DNA from: Rhizobium hidalgonense
GTDB taxonomy: Bacteria; Pseudomonadota; Alphaproteobacteria; Rhizobiales; Rhizobiaceae
Reading direction: 5' to 3'
Assembly (NCBI RefSeq): GCF_002914525.1
Contig: NZ_LODW01000093.1
Coordinates: forward strand, 186,001 to 250,000
DNA length: 64,000 bases
Each line of letters opens with the position of its first letter. Position 1 is the first letter of the stretch. Shown piece by piece: positions 7,942 through 16,537 of this stretch. Under the pieces are notes generated by a model. That model ran no database searches and was not told the DNA's origin. It was given only the letters and a program-made list of their open reading frames with translations. A program made the position numbers and the translations under genes.

Positions 7942-8326
7942 TTCACTACAGCTTTTCTAATTTCGGTGAGCTTACGAGTTAGAGATGCAATTTGCGTGCC
8001 GATGGCGGCGGGAACGGGCATGCCGCCTGCCCACTCCAGCCAGGCGCTTGAAAACATGCAACACTTGAAGCGCTCCGATCGGCTTCGAAAGCCCCGCACT
8101 TGGTTATCAAACGACTGATTATGGTAAATATCAGGCTTCTCCCGCCAAGCCCACTCATTAAAACGCAGCCTTTCCCGAGTATTCTATAGAATTTACAGCA
8201 ACTCCGCGACTTTTCTGGAAGAAACAACTTCAATAATCATTCATTGATTGTGCGAAAAGTGGACGCGACAGCATCCAGATCGTACAATGCCATCCCCTGC
8301 ACGCGGCGGATCTGGGAGGACGCTCT
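7942..8326. other. intergenic stretch, no gene seen
   Basis: About 385 bases, AT-richer than its surroundings around 8090-8240, between the DUF982 gene and the cyclase gene. It should hold the cyclase promoter, but no convincing promoter pair or operator was found. A minus-strand open frame at 7979-8233 lacks a ribosome site and protein-like composition. Confidence 0.5.
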
Positions 8327-9154
8327 ATGCCTATCTTCATGGACCGGCATTTTCTCGAGGGAACGTCGGCGGCCGACGTTGCGCGGGCGCATCGAATGGA
8401 TCTCGACATTCAGGATCGCTACGGCGTCAAGTTCCTCACCTATTGGTTCGACCAGCGGCGTGGGACAGCCTTCTGTCTCGTGGATGCGCCCGATATGGAA
8501 ACCGCCCAATGTGTGCATCGTGAGGCGCACGGCTTGGTCGCCGGCGAGATTGTCGAGGTCGCTTTGTCCGCGGTCGAGGCTTTTCTCGGCCGAATTCATG
8601 ATCCCGAACCGGCGCCTGGCCAATCCTCGGCGCAAGTGGATCCCGGCCACCGGGCAATCCTCTTTACCGATATCGTCGGATCGACCGAGATGACAGCGCG
8701 GCTCGGCGACCGCATCGGGACTGAGATGGTGAGAGCCCATGATGCGATCGTGCGCCGATGCCTCGGCCAGAATTCCGGCCGCGAAGTCAAGCACACCGGC
8801 GACGGCATCATGGCGGCCTTTTCCGCCACAACGGCGGCCGTCGAATGCGCCATGGCGATCCAGCAGGAATTCCGGCGTTACAACGGCGGAAACACCGAGC
8901 CTATCCATATCCGCATCGGGCTGGATTGCGGCGAGCCGGTCGAAGATAGCAACGACCTGTTCGGCTCGACCGTACAGCTCGCCGCACGGCTCTGTGCGGC
9001 CGCATCCAGCGACCAGATCCTCGTCTCGGAGAATATCTTTCGGGAGTATGGCGCCACCGATCTCTTTGGTCACGCATCGCGCCGGCGGCTCAAGGGCTTT
9101 TCGAAGCCGGTGATGGTGTTCCGATGTGACTGGGCGAATGGCGCGACTGCCTAA
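8327..9154 (+). CDS. DUF4242 domain fused to a class III nucleotide cyclase
   Basis: Protein of 275 residues with two parts. Residues 1-80 are a DUF4242 domain (MPIFMDRHFLEG, RYGVKFLTYWFD, AFCLVDAPD, VHREAHGL), a small ferredoxin-like fold related to SCO4226, a nickel-binding protein. Residues 105-270 are an adenylate/guanylate cyclase homology domain with metal-binding Asp in FTDIVGST, the KHTGDG motif (purine-contacting Lys and second Asp) and an AARL Arg. The usual transition-state Asn before AARL is Gln here (TVQLAARL). It is probably a soluble cyclase sensing a metal or small molecule through DUF4242; activity is uncertain because of the Asn to Gln change. Confidence 0.88.
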   Translation: MPIFMDRHFLEGTSAADVARAHRMDLDIQDRYGVKFLTYWFDQRRGTAFCLVDAPDMETAQCVHREAHGLVAGEIVEVALSAVEAFLGRIHDPEPAPGQSSAQVDPGHRAILFTDIVGSTEMTARLGDRIGTEMVRAHDAIVRRCLGQNSGREVKHTGDGIMAAFSATTAAVECAMAIQQEFRRYNGGNTEPIHIRIGLDCGEPVEDSNDLFGSTVQLAARLCAAASSDQILVSENIFREYGATDLFGHASRRRLKGFSKPVMVFRCDWANGATA

Positions 9155-9291
9155 GATCCGTCGAGATCCGTCGAGATCCCCCGCGATCGCTACGCATTGT
9201 GCGCAGAAATACGCGTCCGGCGGCCAGCCGATTTTGACACCAGAACGCGCCGCACATGATGTGACGGCGCGTCTCTGCTCATTCAAACTTA

Positions 9292-9585
9292 TCAAGCATT
9301 GCCGATATTTCGATCGCCCATCAGCTGCTCGAATTTGGGCGCGCCCTCGACCTTGGCAAGCACACCCGACATCTTCAGAAAACGCCGAAAATTCTCGCGT
9401 GCAGCGCTCAGCGGGAAACGGCCGCTAGCCGTGTCCCGGCACGCCTTCAACAGCGTGTCATATGCCAGGCCTCGTTTATCCTCCGGCCATTCATCCAGGA
9501 AATCGATGATTTCATCGAGACATGTGATCTCAGCGATGAAATGCTGACGATGAAGCAAAACCGGATCGAACCGAGTTTCCGACAT
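9292..9585 (-). CDS. DUF982-like small protein
   Basis: Protein of 97 residues. ITCLDEIIDFLDEWPEDKRGLAYDTLLKACRDTASGRFPLSAARENFRRFLKMSG follows the DUF982 layout (WP, then a Cys-containing helix, then an AR.NF.RF helix), though more diverged than the copy at 7684-7941. GGGAGG lies just upstream of the ATG at 9585, so the start is well supported. It converges on the cyclase gene. Function unknown. Confidence 0.7.
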   Translation of the reverse strand: MSETRFDPVLLHRQHFIAEITCLDEIIDFLDEWPEDKRGLAYDTLLKACRDTASGRFPLSAARENFRRFLKMSGVLAKVEGAPKFEQLMGDRNIGNA

Positions 9586-9891
9586 AGTAACCTCCCATTT
9601 ATATTACTTTTTTATGGGATAATATTACTGAAAATCCTCGATTTATTCAAGATAAAATCGCCCGAATTTCGCCGAAAGCTTCCGCAACTACTTCCATAAC
9701 GGCAGAATAGCTCGATGAGATTATCCTGAGTGAATTGGTCAGCGATCAAGGTCAAATGCACAAGCTCAAGGCTGATTGACCCATCGCACACGTGTTCAGC
9801 CAAGCGTGATCAATCGTGCCTGATGTTTCGTATAGGCTGGTGACGGCACGGTAGACTATGACCAAAATCAATTCCGCAAAGGAGAGCCCAG
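9586..9891. other. AT-rich intergenic stretch
   Basis: About 300 bases, clearly AT-richer than average, between a DUF982-like gene and a small lipoprotein-like gene. A 63-codon minus-strand frame (9612-9803) is present but has no recognisable family or ribosome site; it may be a gene relic. Confidence 0.5.
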
Positions 9892-10074
9892 ATGAACCGA
9901 TTTCTGACATTCGTAGCCATCGGCGCGCTGCTCGGCGTGTCGGCGATCACGTCTTCCTGCACCTCGCCCGCCAAGCACGATCGTGAAGACTTCCAGTATC
10001 AACGGGACACATCGATCAACCCCGCTTGCGCGGGTGGTTTCAGACCCGGCAACGCGCGCTCATGCAGCTATTGA
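9892..10074 (+). CDS. small lipoprotein-like exported protein
   Basis: Protein of 60 residues with a hydrophobic N-terminus (FLTFVAIGALLGVSAIT) followed by SSC at about residue 23, an approximate lipobox. The remainder is short and polar, with two further Cys (NPACAGGF and ARSCSY) that could form a disulfide. AGGAGA precedes the ATG at good spacing. It is probably exported to the periplasm or membrane. No family recognised. Confidence 0.65.
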   Translation: MNRFLTFVAIGALLGVSAITSSCTSPAKHDREDFQYQRDTSINPACAGGFRPGNARSCSY

Positions 10075-10255
10075 AGCGCCGCGGCCGACATTGGTGCGCG
10101 GCATCGCTGCGAATGCCACAGGGAACAGCCACACTATGACTGCCTCGTGAGAGGCGGCGCGCTGCAGCAATAGGATTGTCAGGGAACTCCAAGCCCGCCC
10201 CGCAGTTAAGTCAACGGGTCACGGTTGGCTCGATTCAAACAGGAGAACGGTCCCC

Positions 10256-10330
10256 ATGAACAATTTAATCTGGATTGTCGGCGCTGTCGTCATTGTGCTC
10301 GCGGTTTTGAGCTTCTTCGGCTTTCGCTGA
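10256..10330 (+). CDS. 24-residue single-helix membrane protein
   Basis: MNNLIWIVGAVVIVLAVLSF followed by FGFR: one transmembrane helix with almost no tail. AGGAG lies ten bases before the ATG. The near-ideal helix, the clean ribosome site and the positively charged end argue that it is a real small protein. Similar tiny membrane proteins occur in other rhizobia to my knowledge. Function unknown. Confidence 0.6.
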   Translation: MNNLIWIVGAVVIVLAVLSFFGFR

Positions 10331-10595
10331 TTAATGTAATTGTGGCGAAGGGCCTTCTCTCCATGGCAATCAGATGGAGATGAGACCGCTGGCGCCGATA
10401 GATCGATAAGCTTCGGAGCGACTCGGCTCTGTGCTTTGGCTGGCCTATTGCGCGTGTTGTCCGCCGAGGGAACCGCGCTCCATTGCCGTTTCGTCAAACA
10501 ATCCACCGAATGACGTATCCTTAGGCTACATCACCCCCCTCGACTTGTTTTATAGTCACGCGTTTGCCTTCCCTGGGCCGGTCGCGAGGAAATCG

Positions 10596-11329
10596 ATGGA
10601 ACGTCTTGGTGCAGAAAAAGCGACTCAATCCAGGAAGCGGGCTGTAAAAGCCGATCATTCGGATGGTCTTGTCCGGGATGTCTCAGCCATCAAAATCGGC
10701 GACTGCCTGCTGGGGTATAAGGCGGTGCAGCGCCGTGCGTGGGGCGGCCGCTGGAACCATTTCCGCGGCCGGATGCGCGAGATCGAAAAATTGATCAGGC
10801 ATCGCCATGGAGACATCGTACCCGAGGCGGATGATGCTTTGATCTATGTCGAGGTGATCGCCAGCCTCGCCCTTGTCGAATTCGGGCAGGAGTTCGTGGA
10901 CGTGGTTCTCGGCTGGGCAGCGAGATGGCTTCCCTGGGCCGGGAAAGCCGCCGTGGAGGAGATCATCTTCGAGCGGACGAAGGTGCGCTTTCCTCGCTGT
11001 CGGCCGACGCGCTCGGCCACGCTCTGCATTTGAGCTACGCCGAACGGTGCACTCTCGATATCCGCACGATCGGCGCTTTCGATGTCCCGAAGGCGAAAAG
11101 AGCAAAACTGCAAAAGGAAAAGCGGCGGCAACGCGACCGAAATCGGAAAGACGAGCAACGCCGCGCCGCCGGCGCGCTTGCCCGAGCCGACTATCTCGCC
11201 AACTCCTTCAGCCAGGCGCGCCCCTGGGAGGCTTTCGGCATCAGCCGCCGGACATGGGAGCGCCGCGGCAAACCCATGCCGCAGGCCGAGGCGATATCGG
11301 ATGGCGGTTCGATCCGCCTCGCCGCTTAA
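10596..11329 (+). pseudogene. frameshifted hypothetical gene of a rhizobial family
   Basis: Two overlapping frames read like one interrupted protein. The first (from the ATG at 10596) carries DDALIYVEVIASLALV and VVLGWAARWLPWAG and then degenerates after EEIIFERTK near 10980. The second frame picks up with SLSADALGHALHLSYAER, TIGAFDVPKAKRAKLQKEKR and PWEAFGISRRTWERRGKP up to 11329. In the rhizobial family I recall, the WAxWxPW segment and the ISRRTWERR segment belong to one polypeptide with a basic, possibly DNA-binding C-terminus. A one- or two-base indel around 10975-11000 explains the break; a sequencing error is the alternative. Confidence 0.6.
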
Positions 11330-12840
11330 CCAGGTTTAGGCGTCTCCTTGTCGGGTTGCCCGAACCAGGTCGTCATCGCCTCGAGCAGACCATCCGGCGT
11401 CCCCTCGCCCACCCAGGCCACGTAGCCATCGGGCCGGATCAACGCGGCGGTTGGGGCCGACACCGCACCGAGCGCCGGCAGCTCCCACACGCCGTCATAG
11501 CCGGCGTCAACCCGTTGGACGCGGCCAGACCACGCCCCGTTGTCGAGGCTGCCAGGCGCGCCGAGATTCAAGAGCACTGGCTGCACATTTTTCAGCAGCG
11601 CATAGACCCGCAGAGGGCCATCTGATGTGGTGAGGTCGAGGTCCGGCATGCGGCGGCCAAGCAGCGGATGCCCCTCGCCGAGGTCGTAATGGATGGCCAA
11701 TCCGGACATTTCGGCGGCGATCTTCTTGCGGGGTTCCTGCATGGCGAGGAGCTCCAAAACGATATCTCGCAAGGCTTCGGTGCGGTCATCGGTCCGCTGC
11801 AGCGCGACCTGCGCCATCGTCGTGCGCAACACCCGGGCGGCCACCGGATGGCGTTCCGCATGATAGGTGTCGAGCAAGCTTGCCGGCGATATTCCCTTCA
11901 CCACCTGGGCCAGCTTCCAGCCGAGGTTGACGGCGTCCTGAACACCGGTGTTGAGGCCCTGCCCGCCCACTGGAGAATGCACATGCGCGGCGTCGCCGGC
12001 CAGGAAAATCCGGCCCTTGCGGTAAGCCGTTGCCTGACGCGACATATCTGTGAACCTGGAAATCCACCTCAGACTATGGATGCCGTAATCCGTGCCGCAT
12101 GTTTCGATCAGGGCTTGCCTGAGATCACCGAGCGTCGGCTCGCCCGTGCCACCGGCATTCTTTTCGGTCACCATGACGTTGACCGGACCTTCGCTGGCAA
12201 AGATCACCTTGCCGTCGCGAATTTCGTATTCCTCCCGGCCGAAGGCATGCATGCCGAGCGCCGTGCGATGGACGCCGAGCGGCGGCTCCTCCTCCATCTC
12301 GGCCTCGGCGAGAATGTTGCTGGTCGTCGCATCCCACCCCGGAAACTCGATGCCGGCCATCTTGCGAACCAGACTGCGGCCGCCATCGCAGCCGACGAGA
12401 TAGCCTCCCCTCAGCGAAGCACCAACGGAGAGTTCGATGGTGACGCCGGTATCGTCCTCAGCGAAGCCCGTCAGCTCTCGGCCGCGATAGATAGCCACCG
12501 GCAGCTCGCCGACCCAGCCGGCCAGAATGCGCTCGATGTGTTTCTGCCGCAGCGCCAGCCCATAATTGTGCCGGGTCGGAAAATCGCTGATATCGAGCCG
12601 GGTGACTGCAAAACCCGTGACCTGGGCGATCTGCCCTTCCGCAAGGAACCGGTCGACCACTCCACGCTGATCGAGAACCTCGAGCGTGCGGGCGCTCAGC
12701 CCGCCGGCCCGCGAACCGACAATCTCCTGGTTCTGCCGGCGTTCGACAATGGCAACGTCAACGCCCGCCAATGCCAGTTCGCCTGCCAGCATCAGCCCCG
12801 TCGGACCTCCTCCTGAAATCACCACCGCATGTTCCTTCAT
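11326..12840 (-). CDS. FAD-dependent monooxygenase (PheA/TfdB, Rox-like)
   Basis: Flavoprotein hydroxylase of 504 residues. The N-terminal FAD fold has VVISGGGPTGLMLAGELAL; CDGGRSLVR and GDAAHVHSPVGGQGLN are the second and third flavin motifs; a C-terminal thioredoxin-like region ends with RPDGYVAWVG. The overall pattern is close to rifampicin-type monooxygenases and other polyketide or aromatic hydroxylases, but the substrate is not predictable. GAGGAG precedes the ATG at 12840, so the ten-residue upstream extension was dropped. Its end overlaps the broken gene by four bases. Distinct in sequence from the monooxygenase at 5373. Confidence 0.88.
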   Translation of the reverse strand: MKEHAVVISGGGPTGLMLAGELALAGVDVAIVERRQNQEIVGSRAGGLSARTLEVLDQRGVVDRFLAEGQIAQVTGFAVTRLDISDFPTRHNYGLALRQKHIERILAGWVGELPVAIYRGRELTGFAEDDTGVTIELSVGASLRGGYLVGCDGGRSLVRKMAGIEFPGWDATTSNILAEAEMEEEPPLGVHRTALGMHAFGREEYEIRDGKVIFASEGPVNVMVTEKNAGGTGEPTLGDLRQALIETCGTDYGIHSLRWISRFTDMSRQATAYRKGRIFLAGDAAHVHSPVGGQGLNTGVQDAVNLGWKLAQVVKGISPASLLDTYHAERHPVAARVLRTTMAQVALQRTDDRTEALRDIVLELLAMQEPRKKIAAEMSGLAIHYDLGEGHPLLGRRMPDLDLTTSDGPLRVYALLKNVQPVLLNLGAPGSLDNGAWSGRVQRVDAGYDGVWELPALGAVSAPTAALIRPDGYVAWVGEGTPDGLLEAMTTWFGQPDKETPKPG

Positions 12841-13166
12841 CCGAAAACTCCTCTGCTTCGATTGCGCCACGCAGTATCTCGGTGTTCCAGGCAGACCTGC
12901 CGGATGGCATCTGGAACAGCGGTTCGATAGATCCAGACCCCGGCACCGATTTCGGTGTCGTAGGTTGTTCCCCCTATAAATTGAGCTCTTTACTGGTTGG
13001 AAGGACTTGCGACAGGATTTCCGCCTTGCTTTCCAAAGCCATGTTTCTTGCCGCTTGCTGGACCTCTGCAGTTAAACGCAGGCCTTTCAATACGACCTGA
13101 CCAGGTGCACGCCGGACGTGGCAGACGCCGTAGCGGTCATCGTTTGTTCTCGATGAGGAAATTATC
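12841..13166. other. intergenic stretch, no gene seen
   Basis: About 325 bases between the start of the monooxygenase and the end of a small membrane protein gene. Open frames are short and lack ribosome sites; no promoter or operator stands out. Confidence 0.45.
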
Positions 13167-13337
13167 TCACTGCGGAGGCGGGGCTTTTTGCGGAATCGTC
13201 TCAGCGGCAGGTCGCTCGGACGGATCGCCGGGGTGGCCATAGATTGTGTATATGGCGCCCGCCAGAACACCCAGGACGAGAAGAGCCAGCACGTATAACA
13301 TCATTCCGCGGATAGCCGTCTTCGGTGTCTTGTCCAT
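13167..13337 (-). CDS. small membrane protein, Pro-rich tail
   Basis: Protein of 56 residues with one hydrophobic segment (GMMLYVLALLVLGVLAGAIY, about residues 11-30) and a polar C-terminal tail rich in Pro (HPGDPSERPAAETIPQKAPPPQ). GGAG precedes the ATG at 13337. It is probably a single-pass inner membrane protein with the tail in the periplasm. No family recognised. Confidence 0.6.
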   Translation of the reverse strand: MDKTPKTAIRGMMLYVLALLVLGVLAGAIYTIYGHPGDPSERPAAETIPQKAPPPQ

Positions 13338-13495
13338 CAGGATCTCCAATATGGATCAGCGGCCAAATTCAATACCGGCGTGTTTGTTCCGAGGATTCAA
13401 AAGGCAGTGGCCGGTTCGCATTTGCGCCGAGGCTGCCGGAACGATCGAGCCCGGATTTGGTTTACCTCACATCCTTGTCGTTAGCGGAGGCCACC

Positions 13496-13723
13496 ATGTG
13501 GGTCATCCTGATCGGAGCCGCTCTCATCATCGGCGGACTTCTCTTTCTCTTTTCGTCGGTACTTGGTCGAAAACCGAGTAATCCGCATCAACTGCCGCAG
13601 GGTGGCACCACACTGGAACCACGGCGCCAAGGCCTCAGGTTCCTCGGGCTATCCCAGAACTGGCCAGCCCTCGCCGTTATCGCGCTCGGCGCCATTCTAT
13701 TAGCTTTTGGTCGATACTCCTGA
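13496..13723 (+). CDS. small two-helix membrane protein
   Basis: Protein of 75 residues with two hydrophobic segments (VILIGAALIIGGLLFLFSSV near residues 3-22; WPALAVIALGAILLAFG near 56-72) joined by a basic loop. GGAGG sits just upstream of the ATG at 13496. Function unknown; it lies next to a CsbD gene and other small envelope genes, a neighbourhood of stress-type small proteins. Confidence 0.65.
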   Translation: MWVILIGAALIIGGLLFLFSSVLGRKPSNPHQLPQGGTTLEPRRQGLRFLGLSQNWPALAVIALGAILLAFGRYS

Positions 13724-13835
13724 CATCCGACAGCATTTGCCCGCTGGGGAGGCTAAGCAGATGAGGAAATAATGGCGGCGGCCACCTTGGCCCCTTCGGC
13801 AAAAACCCGGCTTCCACCGGGTCCTTGCTCAGGTA

Positions 13836-14039
13836 CTACCAAGTCTGCCGACCGTACCAGTCATCGATATCGCGCCTAATACGATCCCTCTCGATGCCAT
13901 ACCGCTCCTGGATCTTGCCTTCCAGTTGGTCGCGCTTGCCGGCGATCTGGTCGAGATCATCATCCGTGAGTTTGCCCCACTGTTCTTTGATCTTGCCCTT
14001 CGCCTGCTTCCAGTTTCCTTCGACACGATTCCAATCCAT
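13836..14039 (-). CDS. CsbD family stress protein
   Basis: Small soluble protein of 67 residues. MDWNRVEGNWKQAKGKIKEQ and the WGKLTDDDLDQIAGKRDQLEGKIQERYG core are the standard CsbD pattern. CsbD proteins are induced by general stress in many bacteria; their biochemical role is not established. GGAG precedes the ATG at 14039. It stands alone, upstream of a repeat cluster. Confidence 0.92.
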   Translation of the reverse strand: MDWNRVEGNWKQAKGKIKEQWGKLTDDDLDQIAGKRDQLEGKIQERYGIERDRIRRDIDDWYGRQTW

Positions 14040-14210
14040 GATCGATTTCTCCAGTTTCTTGATGAGAAGAAAACGGACTGCTGTGGAAGTTGGTTCCTGT
14101 CTCTTTGGCAGATTTCATCTCGCGTCGCGTTACCCCGCGCTCGCGCAGCGGATCGAAAATAAATTCCGACGCTAAACCACGTCGCGCCAAACTTGATTCA
14201 TGCGACATGA

Positions 14211-14326
14211 GCATGTCGTTGCCGCAAAACCGCTGCACACTTTTGCGCGACATGCTTTGGGTCTTTGTTTTTACGCATGTCGTTGTCGCAAAACCGCTGC
14301 ACACTTTTGCGCGACATGCTTTGGGT
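14211..14326. repeat. two direct copies of a 52-bp palindrome-ended element
   Basis: Copies at 14211-14262 and 14275-14326 differ at one base. Each starts GCATGTCG and carries the matching inverted arm CGACATGC, around a core containing AAAACCGCTGCACACTTTT. A further GCGACATG half-arm precedes copy 1. The same core with different arms occurs at 17554-17655. Confidence 0.9.
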
Positions 14327-14333
14327 CGCCAAA

Positions 14334-14363
14334 ATACAAAAGCCCCGCCGAGCCGGCGAGGCT
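14334..14363 (-). terminator. terminator of the outer-membrane protein gene
   Basis: On the minus strand AGCCTCGCCGGCTCGGCGGGGCT forms a strong hairpin followed by TTTGTATTTT, just after the stop of the beta-barrel gene. Confidence 0.85.
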
Positions 14364-14390
14364 TTCCTGCTCCCGACTGGGCGGCAGTTC

Positions 14391-15017
14391 TTAGAACTTT
14401 ACGCCGACGCCGAACTTGACCTCGTGCTGGTCGAGGTCGACATCAACACCAAGAATGTCTTGCTTGCCGAAGTCATTGTACCGGTATTCGCCACGGGCGA
14501 AGATGTTGTTGGTGATGGCAAAGTCGACGCCAGCCCCGACGGTGTAGCCGTTGAAGGTCTCCGTTTCCTTGTCGAATCCCGGCACGTCAACGTAACCGCG
14601 CGTGGCGGTCCAGCCAGCTGCGCCATAGATCATCGCCTTGTCGAAGGCGTAGCCAACCCGACCGCGAACGGCGCCGGACCAATCCGTGCCAATCTCCGCT
14701 CCGAGGACATCTTCCTCATTCCAGTTGTGTTCCACGTTGCCTTCGATACCGACGACAATGCTGTCGAACTGGAAGTTATAACCGGCGAATGCGCCGAAAA
14801 CGCCGCCGTTGAAATCCTCAGAAGCGCTGGCGCCGCCGCCGAAATCGAAATCACCGTTAAGCCACCCGGCGCCGCCGTCGATACCGAAGTACGGACCGGA
14901 CCAAGTGAAGACAGGTGCAGCCGCAACGGGAGCGGCCGGGATATCCTGAACGGCATCCGCTGCAAAAGCGGTCGATGCGACGAGTGCGAGGAAAGTGGTG
15001 GCGATAGTCAACTTCAT
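14391..15017 (-). CDS. outer-membrane beta-barrel protein (Omp25/RopB-like)
   Basis: Protein of 208 residues with a signal peptide (MKLTIATTFLALVASTAFA, then ADA) and an eight-strand barrel pattern of alternating residues: FTWSGPYFGIDGGAGW, GVFGAFAGYNFQ, VRGRVGYAFD, IYGAAGWTATRGY, ARGEYRYNDFG, then a final strand ending VKFGVGVKF with the C-terminal Phe that marks outer-membrane insertion. It resembles the Omp25/Omp31 and RopB group of rhizobia and Brucella. The ATG at 15017 (GAGG upstream) gives the clean signal peptide. It is followed by its own terminator and is probably monocistronic. Confidence 0.92.
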   Translation of the reverse strand: MKLTIATTFLALVASTAFAADAVQDIPAAPVAAAPVFTWSGPYFGIDGGAGWLNGDFDFGGGASASEDFNGGVFGAFAGYNFQFDSIVVGIEGNVEHNWNEEDVLGAEIGTDWSGAVRGRVGYAFDKAMIYGAAGWTATRGYVDVPGFDKETETFNGYTVGAGVDFAITNNIFARGEYRYNDFGKQDILGVDVDLDQHEVKFGVGVKF

Positions 15018-15319
15018 TTTCTGTACCTCATGCATTAGAATAAAAGCATAATATAATATTCACCAACAAATAGCTGTAGCAACAAGGCCACACTCGCGGT
15101 GACTGTACGTCTTAAAATTGTTTGGGCGTTTTCCCGAAGCGGCAGAACGCGATAACGGGACGCCACTGGCAGCGCCGACAGGGGGCATTCGGCTTTGCCA
15201 GCTTCATATGGGATGGTGACAAAGCTGCCGCAGATTCGATTCACGATCGGTGGCCACACCACATGAATTAGTGAGGCCGGACGGCGACACTAAATCGAAA
15301 AACCAGTTCTTGGAAATGA

Positions 15320-15395
15320 TGGTGAGAGCGTCGGGGTTCGAACCCGAGACCTACTGATTAAAAGTCAGTTGCTCTACCGGCTGAGCTACGCTCTC
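15320..15395 (-). tRNA. tRNA-Lys(TTT)
   Basis: A 76-base cloverleaf on the minus strand. The acceptor stem GAGAGCG pairs with CGCTCTC; the D arm is GCTCAGCCGGTAGAGC; the anticodon loop CTTTTAA lies in an ACTGA/TCAGT stem (anticodon TTT); the T arm contains GGTTCGAACC. The 3' CCA is encoded (15322-15320). Confidence 0.97.
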
Positions 15396-15606
15396 CCTCT
15401 CCGTGGGTGTGAAGCACCCCGGCTGGAAGTGGGCGGAACATAGGCAGGCGACCCATTGCGGTCAACCGAAAAATTCGGCTTTTTTCAGCGATCTGCACAT
15501 TTCTTGCGGGGCGCAAGACACATATCTTGCGCGCGCGAAAAGGTGATTGGCAATGCCGGACCTGCAAAGCTAGGAACATCACGCAGATAGCAGCCGGAGA
15601 GAATGT

Positions 15607-16356
15607 GTGTCGATTGCCGATATTTCCCTGTGGAGCGCATTGATAGCCGGGGCGCTTTCCTTTCTGTCGCCTTGCGTGCTTCCCCTCGTCCCGCCCTATC
15701 TCTGCTACATGGCCGGCATTTCAGTCGAGCAGTTCCGCGGCGGTGGTGCCGTTGCGGTCGCGCCCGATGTCCGGCGTGGCGTGCTGTTCTCGGCACTGCT
15801 CTTCACGCTCGGCTTTGCCACGGTCTTCGTGGCGCTCGGCGCCGGGGCTTCCAGCATCGGCATGGCGCTTCGCCAGCATCTCGATCTTCTCTCCAAGATC
15901 GGCGGGCTGATCATTATCGTCATGGGGCTGAATTTCCTCGGCGTCTTCCGATTGGGCCTGCTTGCCCGCGAGGCGCGCTTCCAGGGCGGCGGCAAGCCGG
16001 CGACGCTGACGGGGGCCTATATTATGGGCCTTGCCTTCGCCTTCGGCTGGACGCCCTGCATCGGCCCCGTGCTCGGCGCGATCCTCGGTGTCGCCGCCTC
16101 GCGCGAGACGGTCGGCTCCGGCGCCGGACTGCTTGCTGTCTATTCGCTCGGCCTTGCCATCCCCTTCTGGATCGCCGCCGGCTTTTCCGGCGCCTTCATG
16201 CGCTTCCTGTCGCGCTTCCGCCGCCATCTCGGCACGGTGGAAAAGGTGATGGGTGTCTTCCTCGTGCTGACCGGCCTTGCCTTCCTGTTTGGATGGGTCA
16301 GCGATGTGGCCATCTGGTTTCAGCAGACCTTCCCGGTCCTGATGCAGATCGGCTAG
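15607..16356 (+). CDS. cytochrome c biogenesis CcdA-like thiol transporter
   Basis: Six-helix inner membrane protein of 249 residues. The two Pro/Cys landmarks of CcdA/DsbD are present: LSFLSPCVLPLVPPYL near residue 18 and FGWTPCIGPVLGAIL near residue 142, whose Cys pair carries electrons from cytoplasmic thioredoxin to periplasmic partners for haem attachment to c-type cytochromes. The start used is a GTG at 15607 with GGAGA upstream; no ATG fits the reading frame. It stands alone downstream of the tRNA gene on the opposite strand. Confidence 0.9.
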   Translation: MSIADISLWSALIAGALSFLSPCVLPLVPPYLCYMAGISVEQFRGGGAVAVAPDVRRGVLFSALLFTLGFATVFVALGAGASSIGMALRQHLDLLSKIGGLIIIVMGLNFLGVFRLGLLAREARFQGGGKPATLTGAYIMGLAFAFGWTPCIGPVLGAILGVAASRETVGSGAGLLAVYSLGLAIPFWIAAGFSGAFMRFLSRFRRHLGTVEKVMGVFLVLTGLAFLFGWVSDVAIWFQQTFPVLMQIG

Positions 16357-16537
16357 TTCAGGCGCGACTGGTCGATCGATCCGGTTCCCGCAACCTGAAT
16401 GACAGACCTATGCGGTGGTATAGCTCGCCCTGTCCTTGGCCCTACCAGGCCTATCCCTCGACCCAATCGACCGAAAACAGGCCTCCCTGTAGCGTCGTCG
16501 GTGCCGTGCTTAAGGCGGCGGTCAGAAGGAGACGAAC

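Noticed and set aside
9612..9803. 63-codon minus-strand frame in an AT-rich gap
   Set aside because: No ribosome site, no recognised family and no conserved neighbours; it may be a relic but is not supported as a gene.
12974..13270. 98-codon minus-strand frame
   Set aside because: It overlaps a better supported small membrane protein gene in another frame and lacks a start site; composition is not protein-like at its N-terminus.
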